The position numbers and the translations under genes are program-made. The notes under the pieces are model-generated. The model saw nothing but the letters and a program-made list of their open reading frames with translations, was not told the DNA's origin and did not search any database. DNA of 64,000 nt from assembly GCF_902806685.2 (NCBI RefSeq), contig NC_048553.1:7299099-7363098 (forward strand), in the 5' to 3' direction. This document shows positions 1-11,515 of this stretch, piece by piece (the stretch's first letter is position 1; every line of letters starts with the position of its first letter). Source of the DNA: Maniola hyperantus (lineage: Eukaryota; Arthropoda; Insecta; Lepidoptera; Nymphalidae).

Positions 1-188
1 ATTTCCAACTAGCGACCCGCCCCGGCTCCGCACGGTTAGCTTATTAAAAGTTTCGGTATCAATACTTATTGATTCAATAATACATATATATTGACTATTC
101 ATACACCTTGTTTTAAAGAATCTGCGTAATAAAAATTACGTCTAATTAAATACTCAAGACGTTTTATTTAATATTCCACATCTAACAC

Positions 189-514
189 TGGGGCCGATTC
201 TCTTGTAAACAATCTCTAGACTAAACTAAATTAACAGGGATAAATGTAGTGCTATCCTTTTCCGCAAGCAGTATTATTAAGGGATAGCAATAGATTTAGA
301 CGTGCCATTTTAGTTTAGTTTAGAGATTGTGTACAACGGAATTAGCCACAATGGGGCTAATTCCTTTGTACACAATCTCTAAACTAAACTAAAATGGCAC
401 GTCTAAATCTATTGCTATCCCTTTCATAATGTTGCTTGCGGAAAAGGAAAGCACTAGATTTAGACCTGTTAATTTAGTTTAGTTTAGAGATTGTGTACTA
501 GAGAATCGGCCCCA
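189..514. mobile_element. Two palindromic MITEs head to head
   Basis: The ends are inverted repeats: tggggccgattctc at the left and gagaatcggcccca at the right. Internally the unit is doubled. Each half carries ttgtacacaatctctaaac-type inverted ends around a core with gctatcc. The halves meet at ggaattagccacaatggggc, itself an inverted repeat. No ORF. Non-autonomous DNA element; superfamily not determinable by eye. Confidence 0.8.
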
Positions 515-678
515 TTGTCAGCCCACGATTTATTTAAATGTTCTAATATGATTTATCCAGCCATCTCAATTGGTCACCAAACCATATTAAATTATGAGAG
601 GTTGAGACGTGATGCGAGATTTAAATAATGAATTTTGTTCATCACACGTCTTCACTTCTAGAGACCACGTTTTCTTAA

Positions 679-868
679 TCTATATATACTAATAAATAAA
701 ATTGAAGTGTCCGTCTGTAATTTCGAAATAACTACCTCATATTTAGCTCATATTAGGGTTATTTGAACCGTACCATCCGGAACCGGAAAATCAAGAAGTT
801 CCCACGGGATTTTTAAAAAGCTTAATCTACATTCTACACAGACGAAGTCGCGGGCATCAGCTAGTAAG
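679..868 (-). mobile_element. gcgacttcgtc-family retroposon fragment
   Basis: In reverse orientation it carries the recurrent unit ctagctgatgcccgcgacttcg, the cccgtgggaac block and the t-rich tail with acagacggacac. The family occurs at more than ten places in this window and behaves like a LINE-derived short retroposon. Confidence 0.7.
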
Positions 869-966
869 TGATAGAAACTAGACAAACGATATTAATCGAT
901 ACTAATTGTCATACAGTACATAAGTAATTACTTACTATGAATTCTGTAATTACGAATTTTTGGATA

Positions 967-1068
967 TCACCATCAACCCATCGCCGGCTCACTACTGGGC
1001 ACGGGTCTCTTCTCAGAATGAGAATGGTTTGGTCATAGTCCACTACGCTGGCCAAGTGCGAATTGGCC
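967..1068 (-). mobile_element. SINE 3' fragment (GAT-tailed family)
   Basis: It carries caacccatcgccggctcact, gcacgggtctct and ggccaagtgcgaattggc, matching in reverse the 3' half of the full SINE at 48118-48445. Head and polymerase III boxes are missing. Confidence 0.75.
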
Positions 1069-1398
1069 GACATTTTAGATATAATCCCCCATAATGTCAG
1101 GTCAGAAATCTTAATCCCACCTACCACCCTGTTACGTAACGTCAGCCCCCTTTTTGAATTTGATGTTACTTATTCCGCCCTTCCCAAACTTTTGAGGGAT
1201 TTAATCCATTGGTGTCGGAGGATCTATTTTATCTTTATTGATAAGACGGATTTTATTCTCAATAGAAAAAGAAAATGACATCCAACAAGTTCAACTTTGA
1301 ATGAGTTTTAGTTATTGATTGTTATTCATTCATTTAGTAGAGATAAGCTTAAAGAAGTATAACTTTTTTTAAGTAAAACTTTTTAATGAAATACAGTA

Positions 1399-1508
1399 TT
1401 GGGCCCGATTCTCTTGTACACAATCTCTAAACTAAACTAAATTAACAGGTCTAAATCTAGTGCTATCCTTTTCCGCAAGCAACATTATGAAAGGGATAGC
1501 AATAGATT
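1399..1508. mobile_element. Half copy of the tggggccgattctc MITE
   Basis: It begins gggcccgattctcttgtaca, continues through taaactaaactaaattaaca and the gctatccttttccgcaagca core, and breaks off in a C-run at about 1508. It matches the left part of the 189-514 element closely and lacks the second arm. Confidence 0.8.
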
Positions 1509-1785
1509 GCTCCCCCCCCCTCACTTTTCATTTAAAATGTACTTATGTCACCCCGACTATAATAACAAAGGAACACTCATAAATACAAACCTACATACAT
1601 ACATAGACTGCTAAAATCATAATTCTTCGATTTGCCGTAATCGGGTAGAAATAGCACGATTGCAAAGTTGTGACCGGGCGCCGTGGTCGTGAATCATTCT
1701 AGAGGTATTTCATGCGAGACAGTCCTATATATTTATACTTCAATTTGATTAGTTTATTTTTTACTGGATAAGATATTTAAAAGTG

Positions 1786-2068
1786 GTGATAGTCAAGCGT
1801 TTAAGATTACGGCCACCTTTCCGGAGGGTCTGGGGTTCGAGTCCACGCACGCACTTAATTTTTAGAAGTTTTGCCTGTTTTAAGCAATTAAATATCATTG
1901 TAAAGAAATCTCAATGCCTGGGAGTTCTTGATAATATTTTCAAAGTGTGAAGCTTCCTAATTCGCACTTGGCCAGATTGGTGGATAATGGTCTAAAACCT
2001 TCTCATTCTGAGAGAAGACCAGTGCTCACTAGAGGGCATGCGATTGGTTGAGATCATGATAATGATGT
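1786..2068 (+). mobile_element. Near-complete degenerate SINE, tRNA-derived head
   Basis: The head has gatagtcaagcg as a decayed A box and ggttcgagtcc as an exact B box. The body continues to gcacttggccagattggtgg, and the tail is gatcatgataatgatg. It is the same family as 48118-48445 but in plus orientation and older. It is not a functional tRNA: no cloverleaf closes. Confidence 0.7.
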
Positions 2069-2547
2069 ATATATTTAAAGCAGATACCGTTCAAGTGTTT
2101 CTTGATTCACATGATTATCATCTTCATTTTAACTCTACTTGATCTATTAAAATGATTATTAATGAACAGATCATTTTATATTAATAAAATATGTTATTAA
2201 TAAACTTTACTATTAACTCTGCCGTAAATTGCTTTATTTCAGGCCTGGACAGTATTGTACTATCACTGTTTTCTCATCAGAATAATCGCGTACCTTCTTG
2301 GAAACAAAGTTTGACGATCATTATCCGAATAGTTTCTCTATCTAACTTTCGGGTCGCCTCTTTTAACTTCGGGTAACTAAGCCCTGTCCATCCCCTTAAA
2401 TATCATCCGACCATTTGCGTATTTGGCGACCTGAAGCCTTCAATTCTACCTTCAAACACTAATTTTGGGAATTAGAATTGGGCTCTTTGTAAATATCCAA
2501 TGAAAGCGAGTTTCCTTCGCATGATGATTAATGTGAGTTTTCTATCT

Positions 2548-2735
2548 TTGTGGACCAATTCCGGTACCTTAGTGTTCGGTGTAAAGCTGTTCCAGGTTAT
2601 ATTGAGCATTTTCCTGTAGATCCCCATTTTAAAGCTTGCAGGCGGTTAGTTGCTTTCTTTTTGAGCAGCCAAGTTTCACAACCATACAAGAGGGTGGACC
2701 AGACGGCATTTTATAAGGCGGCATCTCAGCTCAAG
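2548..2735 (-). pseudogene. LINE reverse-transcriptase fragment (RTE/Jockey-like)
   Basis: The minus strand reads VWSTLLYGCETWLLKKKATN and then, after a frameshift, RKMLNITWNSFTPNTKVPEL. LLYGCETW followed by a basic stretch and RKML..W is the conserved region just after the polymerase domain of non-LTR retrotransposons. Two frames are needed, so it is dead. Confidence 0.7.
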
Positions 2736-2907
2736 CTCTAAGTTGATTTAAAAATTGCTTTCTGGTTAAAGTTTAATAAAATCTGCTGTACTACACGTGG
2801 TTGCTCTACTTTTCACAAGATCATATTATCTAACAACACTTGATCTTTTATCTTAGCTTCGCTGGGAGAAGCCGTGTCAGTATAGATTTTATCAACAAGT
2901 ATCTTAA

Positions 2908-2925
2908 CCCCCCCCCCCCCCCCCC
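2908..2925. repeat. Poly-C run of 18
   Basis: Eighteen consecutive C residues lie immediately upstream of a palindromic element. Homopolymers of this length are prone to sequencing and assembly error, so the exact length is unreliable. Confidence 0.95.
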
Positions 2926-2933
2926 GTTCCCAA

Positions 2934-3075
2934 TTGTCGTTTGTCGGGCCAGGGTTTAAATTGGATGCTCCAGTGGCAGAACATTTTATATGAAGCTATT
3001 CACACTTGTCGGAAACCGATTTTGTGTCGTAATGTACTGCCACTGGAACATCAAGCGACAAACGACAAACGACAA
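2934..3075. mobile_element. Palindromic MITE with ttgtcgtttgtcg ends
   Basis: The left end ttgtcgtttgtcg is matched by cgacaaacgacaa at the right. Inside, gatgctccagtggcagaaca pairs with tgtactgccactggaacatc. Total length is about 140 bp, with no ORF of its own. Short ORFs reading through it are shadows of the palindrome. Confidence 0.75.
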
Positions 3076-3287
3076 GTGGAGATGGGGGGTAAGATACCAT
3101 ACCCATACAAGTTACCCAGTACACGATGCAATAATTAACGAAATATACATATATACATAACGATAAATCATTGCCCGAATGTGAATGTACTGTTAAGTTG
3201 CAATTCTGTGATGCTGATGATTTGGTATTTACTGCGCTGGCGCAATAAATTAATAAAGTTTGTAAAATACGTCGAAGTTTATTAAGT

Positions 3288-3500
3288 ACTGGCTTGCCCG
3301 CGACTTCGTCCGCGTGGACTACACAAAATTTCAAACTCTTATTTTTTCCCTTAGGGGTTGAATTTTCAAAAATTCTTAGCGGATGTCAACGTCATAATAG
3401 CTAGCTGCATGCCTTTCAGCCCGATCCGTCTAGTAGTTTGAGCTGTGCGTTCATAGATCAGTCAGTCACACAGTCAGTCAGCATAGATTTATATTTAAGT
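3288..3500 (+). mobile_element. Retroposon copy, gatcagtcagtcag-tailed family
   Basis: It contains gcccgcgacttcgtccgcg, ggggttgaattttcaaaa, gcggatgtcaacgtcataat, cagcccgatccgtctagtag and a gtcagtca-rich tail. The same order of blocks recurs at 34598-34800 in plus orientation, and at 10442-10640 and 39065-39297 in minus orientation. Confidence 0.75.
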
Positions 3501-4266
3501 GAGTTATATAGTAATAGGTGCTTTCTTCTTACTAATACTATAACAATAAACAATTTAATTAGCGCGGTATAGAATTTTCCGTCGTGAAAAAAATCTGAAA
3601 CTTATACCTCTGCTAATTTAATTTCTACCACAAGTACTTAAATTCAATTTTCTTATTTCGTGATAACATTCCTAATTGTGAACGCAAAATGAGAAAAAGA
3701 CAATGGAATGTAAAGTCATTCTGTTTCCGTTCCGTTACACGGCTACAGTTTACAAAACATTGCATTCCCTTCTTATCAAAAAGACTTACCTACTTAAATA
3801 TGGTCGATTTAACCTTAAATAATCAAAGTAAGGATTTGCGTCGTTAATTTTAAGATGTTTTTACCTTTACTATTTCAAAATATGTTTGCTTTTTTTGTTT
3901 CCACCTTCTTATTTTATACAAAAATATGCTCTGTGTTTATGACTCTTGTTGAGATTTTTAGGGTTCCTAATAGGATACCCATTTTAATGTCTGTCTGTCA
4001 AGAAAACTATAGGGTATTTCCCGTTGACCTAGAATTATGAAATTTGACAGGTAGGTAGGTCTTATATCACACGTAAAAAGAAAAATCCGAAAATCATGTG
4101 GTTACACCACCAAAAAAATTAAAATATATTCATGAACTAATAATAGTTAGTATTTTCAACTTTCAAAGGAACATTACCATACCAAGTGGGGTAGCATATG
4201 AAAAGGCTTTTTACCTGTAAATTCTAAAACAGATTTTTATGCAGAATGGTTGTCGATTTATCTGTC

Positions 4267-4293
4267 ACAGTCGTATTTATAAAATACGACTGT
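4267..4293. repeat. Perfect inverted repeat, 12-bp arms, 3-nt loop
   Basis: acagtcgtattt, ata, aaatacgactgt. It lies inside the ggttccgta-family copy; the aaatacgactgt half is the family sequence and the other half is its mirror. Confidence 0.9.
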
Positions 4294-4310
4294 ATTATGG
4301 AACCCTCTGT

Positions 4311-4357
4311 ACAATACTTAACAAGTGCGAGTCTGACTCGCACTTGTTAAGTATTGT
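4311..4357. repeat. Perfect 47-bp palindrome, 23-bp arms, 1-nt centre
   Basis: The left arm runs 4311-4333 and the right arm 4335-4357, centred on T4334, within gcgagtctgactcgc. Relatives of this repeat carry only the right-hand gactcgcacttg half followed by different sequence, so the left half appears copied from the right. Confidence 0.93.
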
Positions 4358-4929
4358 GTTAACTGTTGAAACCTGAATAAATAAAATAAGTGGGGAATCA
4401 ATGATACTTAAGTAATATCAGTAAATACTGACTTTGAGTGTGTGTCATTAACTCATTGCTGAATTGTGTTTGTTCCAAATTCCGAGCTAATTAGGAGAAT
4501 GTGTTTTTACTTACTATCTTGACATTGCAAGTTACAATTTTCGGAATTCTCGGTTCATGCTTTAAATAATGTTTGTGTAATGGAAATGTTCAGAGTTCAA
4601 GGTTAGTTTTCACCTTACATTGCGTTGTTAATTTTACAATGCATTACTATGGAAATTGTTTTTATTAACAAGGACAATTGTACCGCAGAGTGCAGTTTGT
4701 AGCAGGGTTAATATGGCAGAGGCACGTTTCTGCCGAGGTCATGAAGAATTAATGCAACTATAATATTAAACGCGACCCTGGCTTTACGGGGTTTTGGGAA
4801 AACAGGGACTGTCTACTATTAATTTATAGTTTGCGCATCTTTTGAAGACCTATTGCCAACTTTCTACAAATTCTAGGTTTAGTCATCAATGTATGATAAA
4901 CCATATAATGATGATGATGATAAAGATGA

Positions 4930-5250
4930 TGTCCGGCCGCGTGGATATAAGTTTTTTTTTAAATCCGTGGATTTTCCGAGATAAAAAGTACCTAGTCAAT
5001 TCGGTCTCCAGGATGCAAACTATCTCTGTACCAAATAGACGATGTTCGCAACTTCGTCCACGTGGATTTAGGTTTTAAAAATTTAAATAACTTTGATTTT
5101 CCGGGATAAAAAGTAACCTTTGTTGGAAGCTAACTCTATACCATATTTCGTCAAGATCGGTTAAACCACGGATTAAACAGATAGGCCGTGAAAAGCTAGT
5201 AGACGACAGAATAACACACTTTCACGGTTATTATAATATTAGTATGGATA
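4930..5250 (+). mobile_element. gcgacttcgtc-family retroposon, two overlapping copies
   Basis: A short 5' part (ccgcgtggatataagt to gatgcaaactatctctgta) is followed by a second, longer part from 5040 ending tcacggttattataatatta. Both have the ggattttccgggataaaaag block. It looks like two insertions or an internal duplication. Confidence 0.7.
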
Positions 5251-5362
5251 CCTGTGAAATACACTGTTTCTCAGCACAATCCTCACTGTCAGGAAACTCC
5301 CACTGATGTCTTTAAGGAATAGTTACAATCGGTTTGATTTCCTTTTACTATACCACACTGAA

Positions 5363-5537
5363 CGGCAGTTAGGGAACTTCCAACAAAACGTCGAGGATTC
5401 AACGTCACTGGCAGGCGTCAAATGTTAGTACATTTGACGCCGGTAGCCCTATTTTTCTATGATTTTATGTCGCCATAGCCTAATATTTGACATATCGTCG
5501 AGAGTTCCTTCACTCTAGTTCACTCTGACTATACTCG
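5363..5537 (+). mobile_element. Interspersed repeat with gacgcc palindrome, copy 1
   Basis: Shared blocks with 41480-41680 (inverted) and 17370-17512: cactggcaggcgtcaaatgt, gtagccctatttttc, tagcctaatatttgacatat and cactctagttcactctg. The piece caaatgttagtacatttg is a small palindrome. Class unknown. Confidence 0.7.
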
Positions 5538-6319
5538 TAAGATCAACTCTCTCAGTTTCGATTGGTCGTATCGAGAACTTTCAGGACGAAGTCAAGTATA
5601 GGAATGCTTGTATTGCATGAAACAGTATCTAGAATGAATAATGTGGCGAGAAATGCAGCTCACTGGGTCAAGTTTGAGTTTTCTCACGCTTGTTAGCATG
5701 TTAACTGCGCGGAACCGAGCAGGGGTTCTATTTTAACGGCGTTGTTTGTTTTAATTGGTGATCATCGATGCATTTTAAGATTCTTTGGTGAAAACTGACA
5801 TTGTTTAAGAATCTTTTTAAGATTTTTATTACCTATCATCTTGTTTTGAAAAATAAGAGTCTAATATCAATAATTAATTTAGAGACAAACTGCAAAATCC
5901 TCAGATCGCTAAGAGTTAGCCAAGGAATTTAGATAACAGTATGCCTTTGGAGCTGCGTTACTTGAAGATTTTCTATCAAGGCCTTTTGAGTCGGGAACAG
6001 CGTACTCGTCCTAGTAACAAAAGTAAAAATATTTTTCGAAATAATAGCGAGTTCGCGACTCTAACAAAATGTGCATACTCGTTTCAACGTGCGGCGGGAG
6101 CTTCGGTTTTATGAATGAAATCTGATCGGAGCAACATATTATCGTGTGAGACGCTTTATACTTGACCTTTGATGTGATAATGGAATAATTGAGTATTGTG
6201 AGTGAGATTTGTGTTTCATACGCTTCCATTTTTAGCAAAGTTTGCAATTATTTCCTAACAAATATTACTGCCATTGAGGAAAATTGTAATTGGTAGTTTA
6301 CTAATTTCTGTTCGTTATA

Positions 6320-6492
6320 GATTACCCACTAGGCGGACGGACGACATCAAGCGAGTCGTAGGGAGCCGCTGGATTCAGGCAGCGCAAGACCGTGGCATGT
6401 GGAAGTCCCTTCAAGAAATCTTTGTCCAACTGTGGACGTTTATCAGTTGTTGTTGTTGTTGTTGTTGTCGATGATGATGATGATGATGATAG
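6320..6492 (+). pseudogene. RTE-type LINE 3' end with GTT/GAT microsatellite tail
   Basis: It encodes PTRRTDDIKRVVGSRWIQAA, then QDRGMWKSLQEIFVQLWT, the C-terminal sequence of lepidopteran RTE-type endonuclease-reverse transcriptases. The (gtt)n(gat)n tail is typical of this LINE's 3' end. Only the last 50 or so codons are present: a 5'-truncated, dead insertion. Confidence 0.78.
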
Positions 6493-6949
6493 ATCCGAAG
6501 ACATTGCATCTTTTGAGTGCCAACGTTTTTAACCAATAATGGAATACGTTATTTGAAAAGGGAGCGCGACGCATAAATGAATTGTTAGTAACAATTTGAA
6601 TTTTAAATCGTGAGGCATCTTGGTGTCAAGGTCTCTCATCTTTGATTCTTAATGTGAGATATTTTTTGTATAAATGGTCTGAACACAAAAACCTGTTTGG
6701 CTGAGCTTAGTCAATGTACCTATTTGTATGGCATAATATGCAGATCATAACTGCCAATACAAATGTCGCGAGGAAACCAAAGTTTCGTTGGTTGCCTGAG
6801 AAAATTTAAATCATTTTAGCGATATTAAATAGCCTGTTCGTTTTGTCTTGATTTATTAGCTTTATGAAATTCTTTTAATTATGTATCTTTATCTTCGGAA
6901 CCGGAAAATAAGATATCTTTACCTTCGACTATTGATTTTATAATGAACT

Positions 6950-7146
6950 AGATGATGCCCGCGACTTCGTCCGCGTGGATTTAGGTTTTTAAAAATCCCA
7001 TGGGAATTCTTTGATTTTCCGGGATAAAATAGCCTATGTCCTTCCTCGGGATCCAAGCTATCTCTGTACGAAAATCGATTGAAAGGATGGGCCGTGAAAG
7101 GCTAGCAGACAGACAGACAGACACACTTTCGCATTTATAATATTAC
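6950..7146 (+). mobile_element. gcgacttcgtc-family retroposon, well preserved
   Basis: It runs from gatgatgcccgcgacttcgt through tgggaattctttgattttcc, ggatccaagctatctctgta and gacagacagacagacacact to cgcatttataatatta. This is the best full-length example of the family here. Confidence 0.8.
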
Positions 7147-7167
7147 CAGATTATTAAATAATCTGGT
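7145..7167. repeat. Perfect hairpin, 11-bp arms, 1-nt loop
   Basis: accagattatt, a, aataatctggt, placed exactly at the 3' end of the preceding retroposon. Confidence 0.88.
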
Positions 7168-7556
7168 CGTGGATTAATAAAAAATAATGTAGGTATGTAG
7201 GTACCTACCTCTAGACCTAGACCGAAACGAGCCCTCTACACTCTTTATTATATGGATATTAGTGTAGATTATTTATTTCATGTCATTTAGTCATTTTGCC
7301 TATGAATAACCAATGCAATTCTGAAATCATTTATTTGCTGTATAGTATGTGCTTGTGGTAGTATTATCCTCTCTGACTCAAAGCTTGAAGAATGACAGTC
7401 ATTAATTCTTCGAAGCATTTAAGATATATGTATGTAGGTTAAGTACCTAACATAATAAAACTCTATAGTCTATTAATAACTCTACGAAGAAGCAATTGAC
7501 TCCGCGAAGTATCTATCATTTGCTTATAGAGAGAGAGCCCGGGAGAGCTAGACCTT

Positions 7557-8277
7557 CGTTGTTTTATAAAAGCTAAACGTTTCTCTGCATTTTGTCCCCA
7601 AAATTGGGAAGAACGTTTGTTTGGATCACGGTGGCTTTGGGAGATAATAGGTAATAAAGGTGTAAAAAAAATCTAACGTCAAATTATAAAGTCCAATTTT
7701 TTATGTTTTCTTCGAAATAGTATTAGACATCACGTCATGCATTGCCAGACTTTGGCACCGATTCCTTTGTCTTTCTCTAAACTAAATTTAGAGTATCTGC
7801 ATCCTTTTCTTTTTAACAATGCTAAAAAAGGACAGAACATGAACTTAACATTTAAAGACTCAAGGTTTTAGTGCACGCTACAAATTTAAACAGTAGGCTC
7901 GCGACTGTGCGCTAAAATGACGGGTTTTACCATCTAAAAATTAAATTTAAAACTGTCAAACTGCGTCTGTCCTTTTCATTTTACATTAGTAAGAAGAGTA
8001 TGCGAATACTCTAAAATTAGGTTGTGCTCAGAATCAGTACCAGTGTCGTGGCAACCCCCTGCCAGACAACCTTAACCTTTTAAACTTTAAGGATGTCTGG
8101 CAGGGGGTTGCCATGATACTAAGTGTCTGGCAATGCATGACGCATTTTTTTAAACTTTAACTTTGACTTTTTGACCTTTATTACCTGTTATCTCCAACAG
8201 CCACCATGATCCAAACAAACGTTCCTTCCAGTGTTAGGGACAATACGCAGAGAAACTTTCAGCTTTTATAAAATAAC
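7557..8277. mobile_element. Nested long foldback element
   Basis: Outer arms of roughly 190 bp pair imperfectly. The left has ataaaagct, ctctgcattttgtcc, acgtttgtttggatcacggt and aggtaataaaggt. The right mirrors them: acctttattacctgtt, gatccaaacaaacgtt, caatacgcagagaa, agcttttat. Inside, atgcattgccaga pairs with tctggcaatgcat. Within that sit a MITE-like pair at 7749-8040 (ggcaccgattc, tttagagtat) and a tight hairpin at 8049-8113. No coding capacity. Confidence 0.82.
8049..8113. repeat. 20-bp perfect hairpin inside the foldback
   Basis: tggcaaccccctgccagaca at the left and its exact reverse complement at 8094-8113, with a 25-nt loop. Looser pairing continues outward. Confidence 0.9.
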
Positions 8278-8989
8278 AATCTGGCACACGCTAGCTCTTA
8301 GTCCATCAATCATGATTTAAAATTTTTATCAATATATATCCGAGAAATATACTTTCTCTGCAAAATTAGCAACAATAATTTGTAACTTACACAACATAAA
8401 CCCTTGTCGTGCCATGTCACGCGGCCCCGTTCCCCGTTCCATCTCGTTCCCCGTTCCTCCTTGGGGTTGTTTTTCAGCAATTTGCATTATATTTCACATC
8501 GCACTGCGGTCTAGCATGTCGTCCGAACATTACACTTGGGGGCCACCCTTTCAAGTTCAAGAAAAAATTAGCCTTGCCTCTTTTTATACTTCAAGTTACA
8601 TGACAATAAAGGCCTTTTAAACTGCCTTGTAAACTGGGTGAAAAAAGAACTTTGCTGTTTGTCTTGTAGTTCTTATATTTTGGCAAAGTCGAGAATTAAA
8701 AAGTGGCGTTCGCCTTTCCCACGCTAAGCATTCAATTCATCAACTTGTGCCAAACTCGAAATGATGCTCAGCGATCATTTTGCGAAGAGCTTCCCTGTTT
8801 TGCATCTATGTAGAAAAGTTGGACCAGGCTAGACAAGTAGATAAAAGATAGCCATTGCCATGTAGCCTAATGGCCAAAGCAAAAAAAGATTACTTGCAAG
8901 AAAAAAGTGGTTCGACGTCATAGAGGGCTGAAGAGCCGTTACTCTGGTAGTAGGTATATTGCAATTGTGCTTTGTAGAGTCTAATGCTG

Positions 8990-9123
8990 AGATCTATAGA
9001 GCGCACTCTGACTTAGCTTGGACTTCAGATTTAAAACGAGACAGAGCTATATCTCTCACATAAATCTGTCTCGTTTTAACTCATTAAGTCTGAGCAAAGT
9101 CAAAGTGCGCTCTGTAGTAGATC
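8990..9123. mobile_element. Palindromic MITE with atagagcgcact ends
   Basis: The left arm agatctatagagcgcactct with tttaaaacgagacaga is mirrored by ctgtctcgttttaa and agtgcgctctgtagtagatc. About 134 bp. Its terminal atagagcgc is shared with the element at 62529-62711. Confidence 0.78.
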
Positions 9124-9798
9124 TGTAGTGAAACGCATCTACGTTGAGTATGTTTTAGAAGATGTGTGTGGTGGTAGTAAGTCTTGCTTGGTTGCTTATT
9201 TAAGTTTCCTGCATGTTTAGCAGTGGGAGGGCGTGCGGTGCATTTCGCATGCCGTCCATTGTACCATACAGATTTATCTTTTTTGGCGGATTATAGCGAA
9301 TTAAGCTTGCTGTTCCTCGCCGTTATAATGACAAAAATGTTTAAGACTAACTGACCACTAAAATTTTCTGCAGCTGACCTCCGAGCTTCAATTTAAAGAT
9401 GATACCATGATCATGATATTTTTCAGTAAGATAGTATATTTCCAGTTAAAATATAATTATTATAATTAAACACATATTATGCCGGTTAACTCATTATCAT
9501 GGTAATTGCCCAGCGAGCCATCAGTTGAAGGTCAGAGGATGCGTCATTTAGCTAGGTGTCAAAATGATGGTCGTCTCTGGACTAATTCAGCGGTTAGAGT
9601 GGGTAAACATGGTATTAAATTACAGTTTAGAATAGTTTGGCCTCATGCACTACAAGTATATACTACTCGTAACTAAACGTCGTCGGCCAGATTTACCGCC
9701 GGTGATAATTCTACTCCTAAATGAATATTTTTTCTAAGGTGTTGCGTGTGATGGTATAAGAAAATTAAAAAGTTAGCGTAAGCTACAGTATAATAGCT

Positions 9799-9904
9799 GC
9801 CAATCCGCACTTGACCAGCGTGGTAGACTAGGAAACTTTCTCATTCTGAGAGGATACCTGTGCTCTGTACTGAGCCAGTAATGGGTTGGTCATGATGATG
9901 ATGA
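9799..9904 (+). mobile_element. SINE 3' fragment, GAT-tailed family
   Basis: It has ccaatccgcacttgaccagc, actttctcattctgagagga, gtaatgggttggtcatgatg and a short gat tail. Plus orientation, 5'-truncated. Confidence 0.75.
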
Positions 9905-10441
9905 AGACTGTCTAAGAGCTGTAAATGTTATGCAAAACCTAGAGATCGGAATAATTGCCCTTATAAGTTCAACAGTCAATAGACTCCCACCATAAACGGT
10001 AAGTTAAGGAACCTAACATGCAAATTGGTTACTATTTAAGTAGATATTGAAAAATGACCCTTGAGCCTGGGATATTTGGAACCAATTTTTCGCCGACTTA
10101 ACAAAGACGTCACATCAAAATGTAATATCGTGGCATCATTTGATATACTGTATACAGGCATACATATATGCCAGGCAGGCAGACATAGGTATATTAAATT
10201 TAGTCACGAACACTTGAGACCTTCGAAAGGGTATCTTATGCATATTACATATCAATAACATGCTCGCCCTTTTAATAAATACAGCGCCTTTGTTTGCAAA
10301 GAACAAATGATTGAATTCCATTTTTTTCTAAGCTCTAAAAACTGCTCGTGTTCTGAATAATCGCACATTCGAATATCGCTTAGTGATATATTACGTATAA
10401 AAACATTGCTATTTTTCTAAATACATAGATAATAGATATAT

Positions 10442-10640
10442 AAAAGAAAAGATGACTGACTGACTGATTTATCAACGCCCAGCTGAAACTACTAGACGGA
10501 TCGGGATGTGCATGCAGATAGTATTATGACGTAGACATCCGCTGAGAACGGATTTTTGAAAACTCAACCCTTAGGTATGGGGGTAAAATAGGGGTTTGAA
10601 ATTTGTGTGGTCCTACGCGGACTACACAAATAGTCGGTAA
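10442..10640 (-). mobile_element. gatcagtcagtcag-tailed retroposon, reverse
   Basis: It begins gatgactgactgactgattt and continues with tactagacggatcgggatgt, tattatgacgtagacatccg and gtgtggtcctacgcgg, the reverse of the 3288-3500 family. Confidence 0.75.
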
Positions 10641-10846
10641 CACGTAGATATTAGTTAGTATTATGTTCTAACAATAGGTTTACGCATATTCATGACTAGC
10701 TTTAAATTTCCACATATTCGTGTTTCACAGATGTGTTTTACTAAATCCAAATAAATGGATTGTAGATTGAAATAAACTATGGGAATTTAAATCGTAGAGA
10801 TCGTTATTTTAACGTGAACACGCCATCGTTTTTACGTTCTATTTTT

Positions 10847-11439
10847 AACCGACTTCAAAAAAAGGAGGAGGTTCTCAATTTTTTTTTTATGTATGTTCCC
10901 CGATTACTCAAAAACGCCTGGACCGCTTTTGAAAATTCTTTTTTTGTTTGAAAGGGTATACTTCAAAGTTGGTCCCATTTCAATTTGGTGAAGATCTGAT
11001 GAACATCTTCGAAGATAGATACTGGAACTCCTCAACGGATAAGAGTAAATTGCTCGCGATCAGTGTAATAGCTTAGTAAACAGTAGATTTTTACCCAGTC
11101 ATAGCATAATTCCATGGGGCCACTAAAAATTGTGAAATAAAAAATTTTTACAAAAAAAATAAAAACCGACTTCGTTACATAAACACTAAAAATTGAAAAA
11201 TAATTTAATTTATTACCGAATATATTATGTATACAAGAGTTAATATAGTTCCATAATAATATTTTTTGGGGTCGGTGCCAATGAGGTGCCATTGTGGAGT
11301 CCCATAAAAATATGAAGTCCAGACGATTCGCGCAGCTAAAGCTAATTGGCACCGGCACCAAAAAGTATTATTATGGAACTATATTAACTCTTGTATACAT
11401 AATATATTCGGTAATAAATTAAATTATTTTTCAATTTTT
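10847..11439. mobile_element. Foldback element aaccgacttc family, unit 1
   Basis: It opens aaccgacttcaaaaaaagga. It contains inverted arms (about 11158-11282 and 11346-11440) with gtatacaagagttaatatag mirrored by ctatattaactcttgtatac around ggtcggtgccaat/attggcaccggcacc. The 109-residue reverse ORF it spans is an accident of the repeat. Confidence 0.8.
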
Positions 11440-11479
11440 AACCGACTTCAAAAAAAGGAGGAGGTTCTCAATTCGTCGG

Positions 11480-11515
<36 letters not shown>

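Larger units (their letters stand above)
3953..4362 (+). mobile_element. ggttccgta-family repeat carrying two perfect hairpins
   Basis: It includes tctgtctgtcaagaaaacta, cccgttgacctagaattatg, ggcaggtaggtagg-like and the tail with tcgcacttg. Relatives are at 27391, 32371, 37540, 44209, 59203 and 60420. This copy differs from all of those by perfect inverted repeats at 4267-4293 and 4311-4357. Confidence 0.8.
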
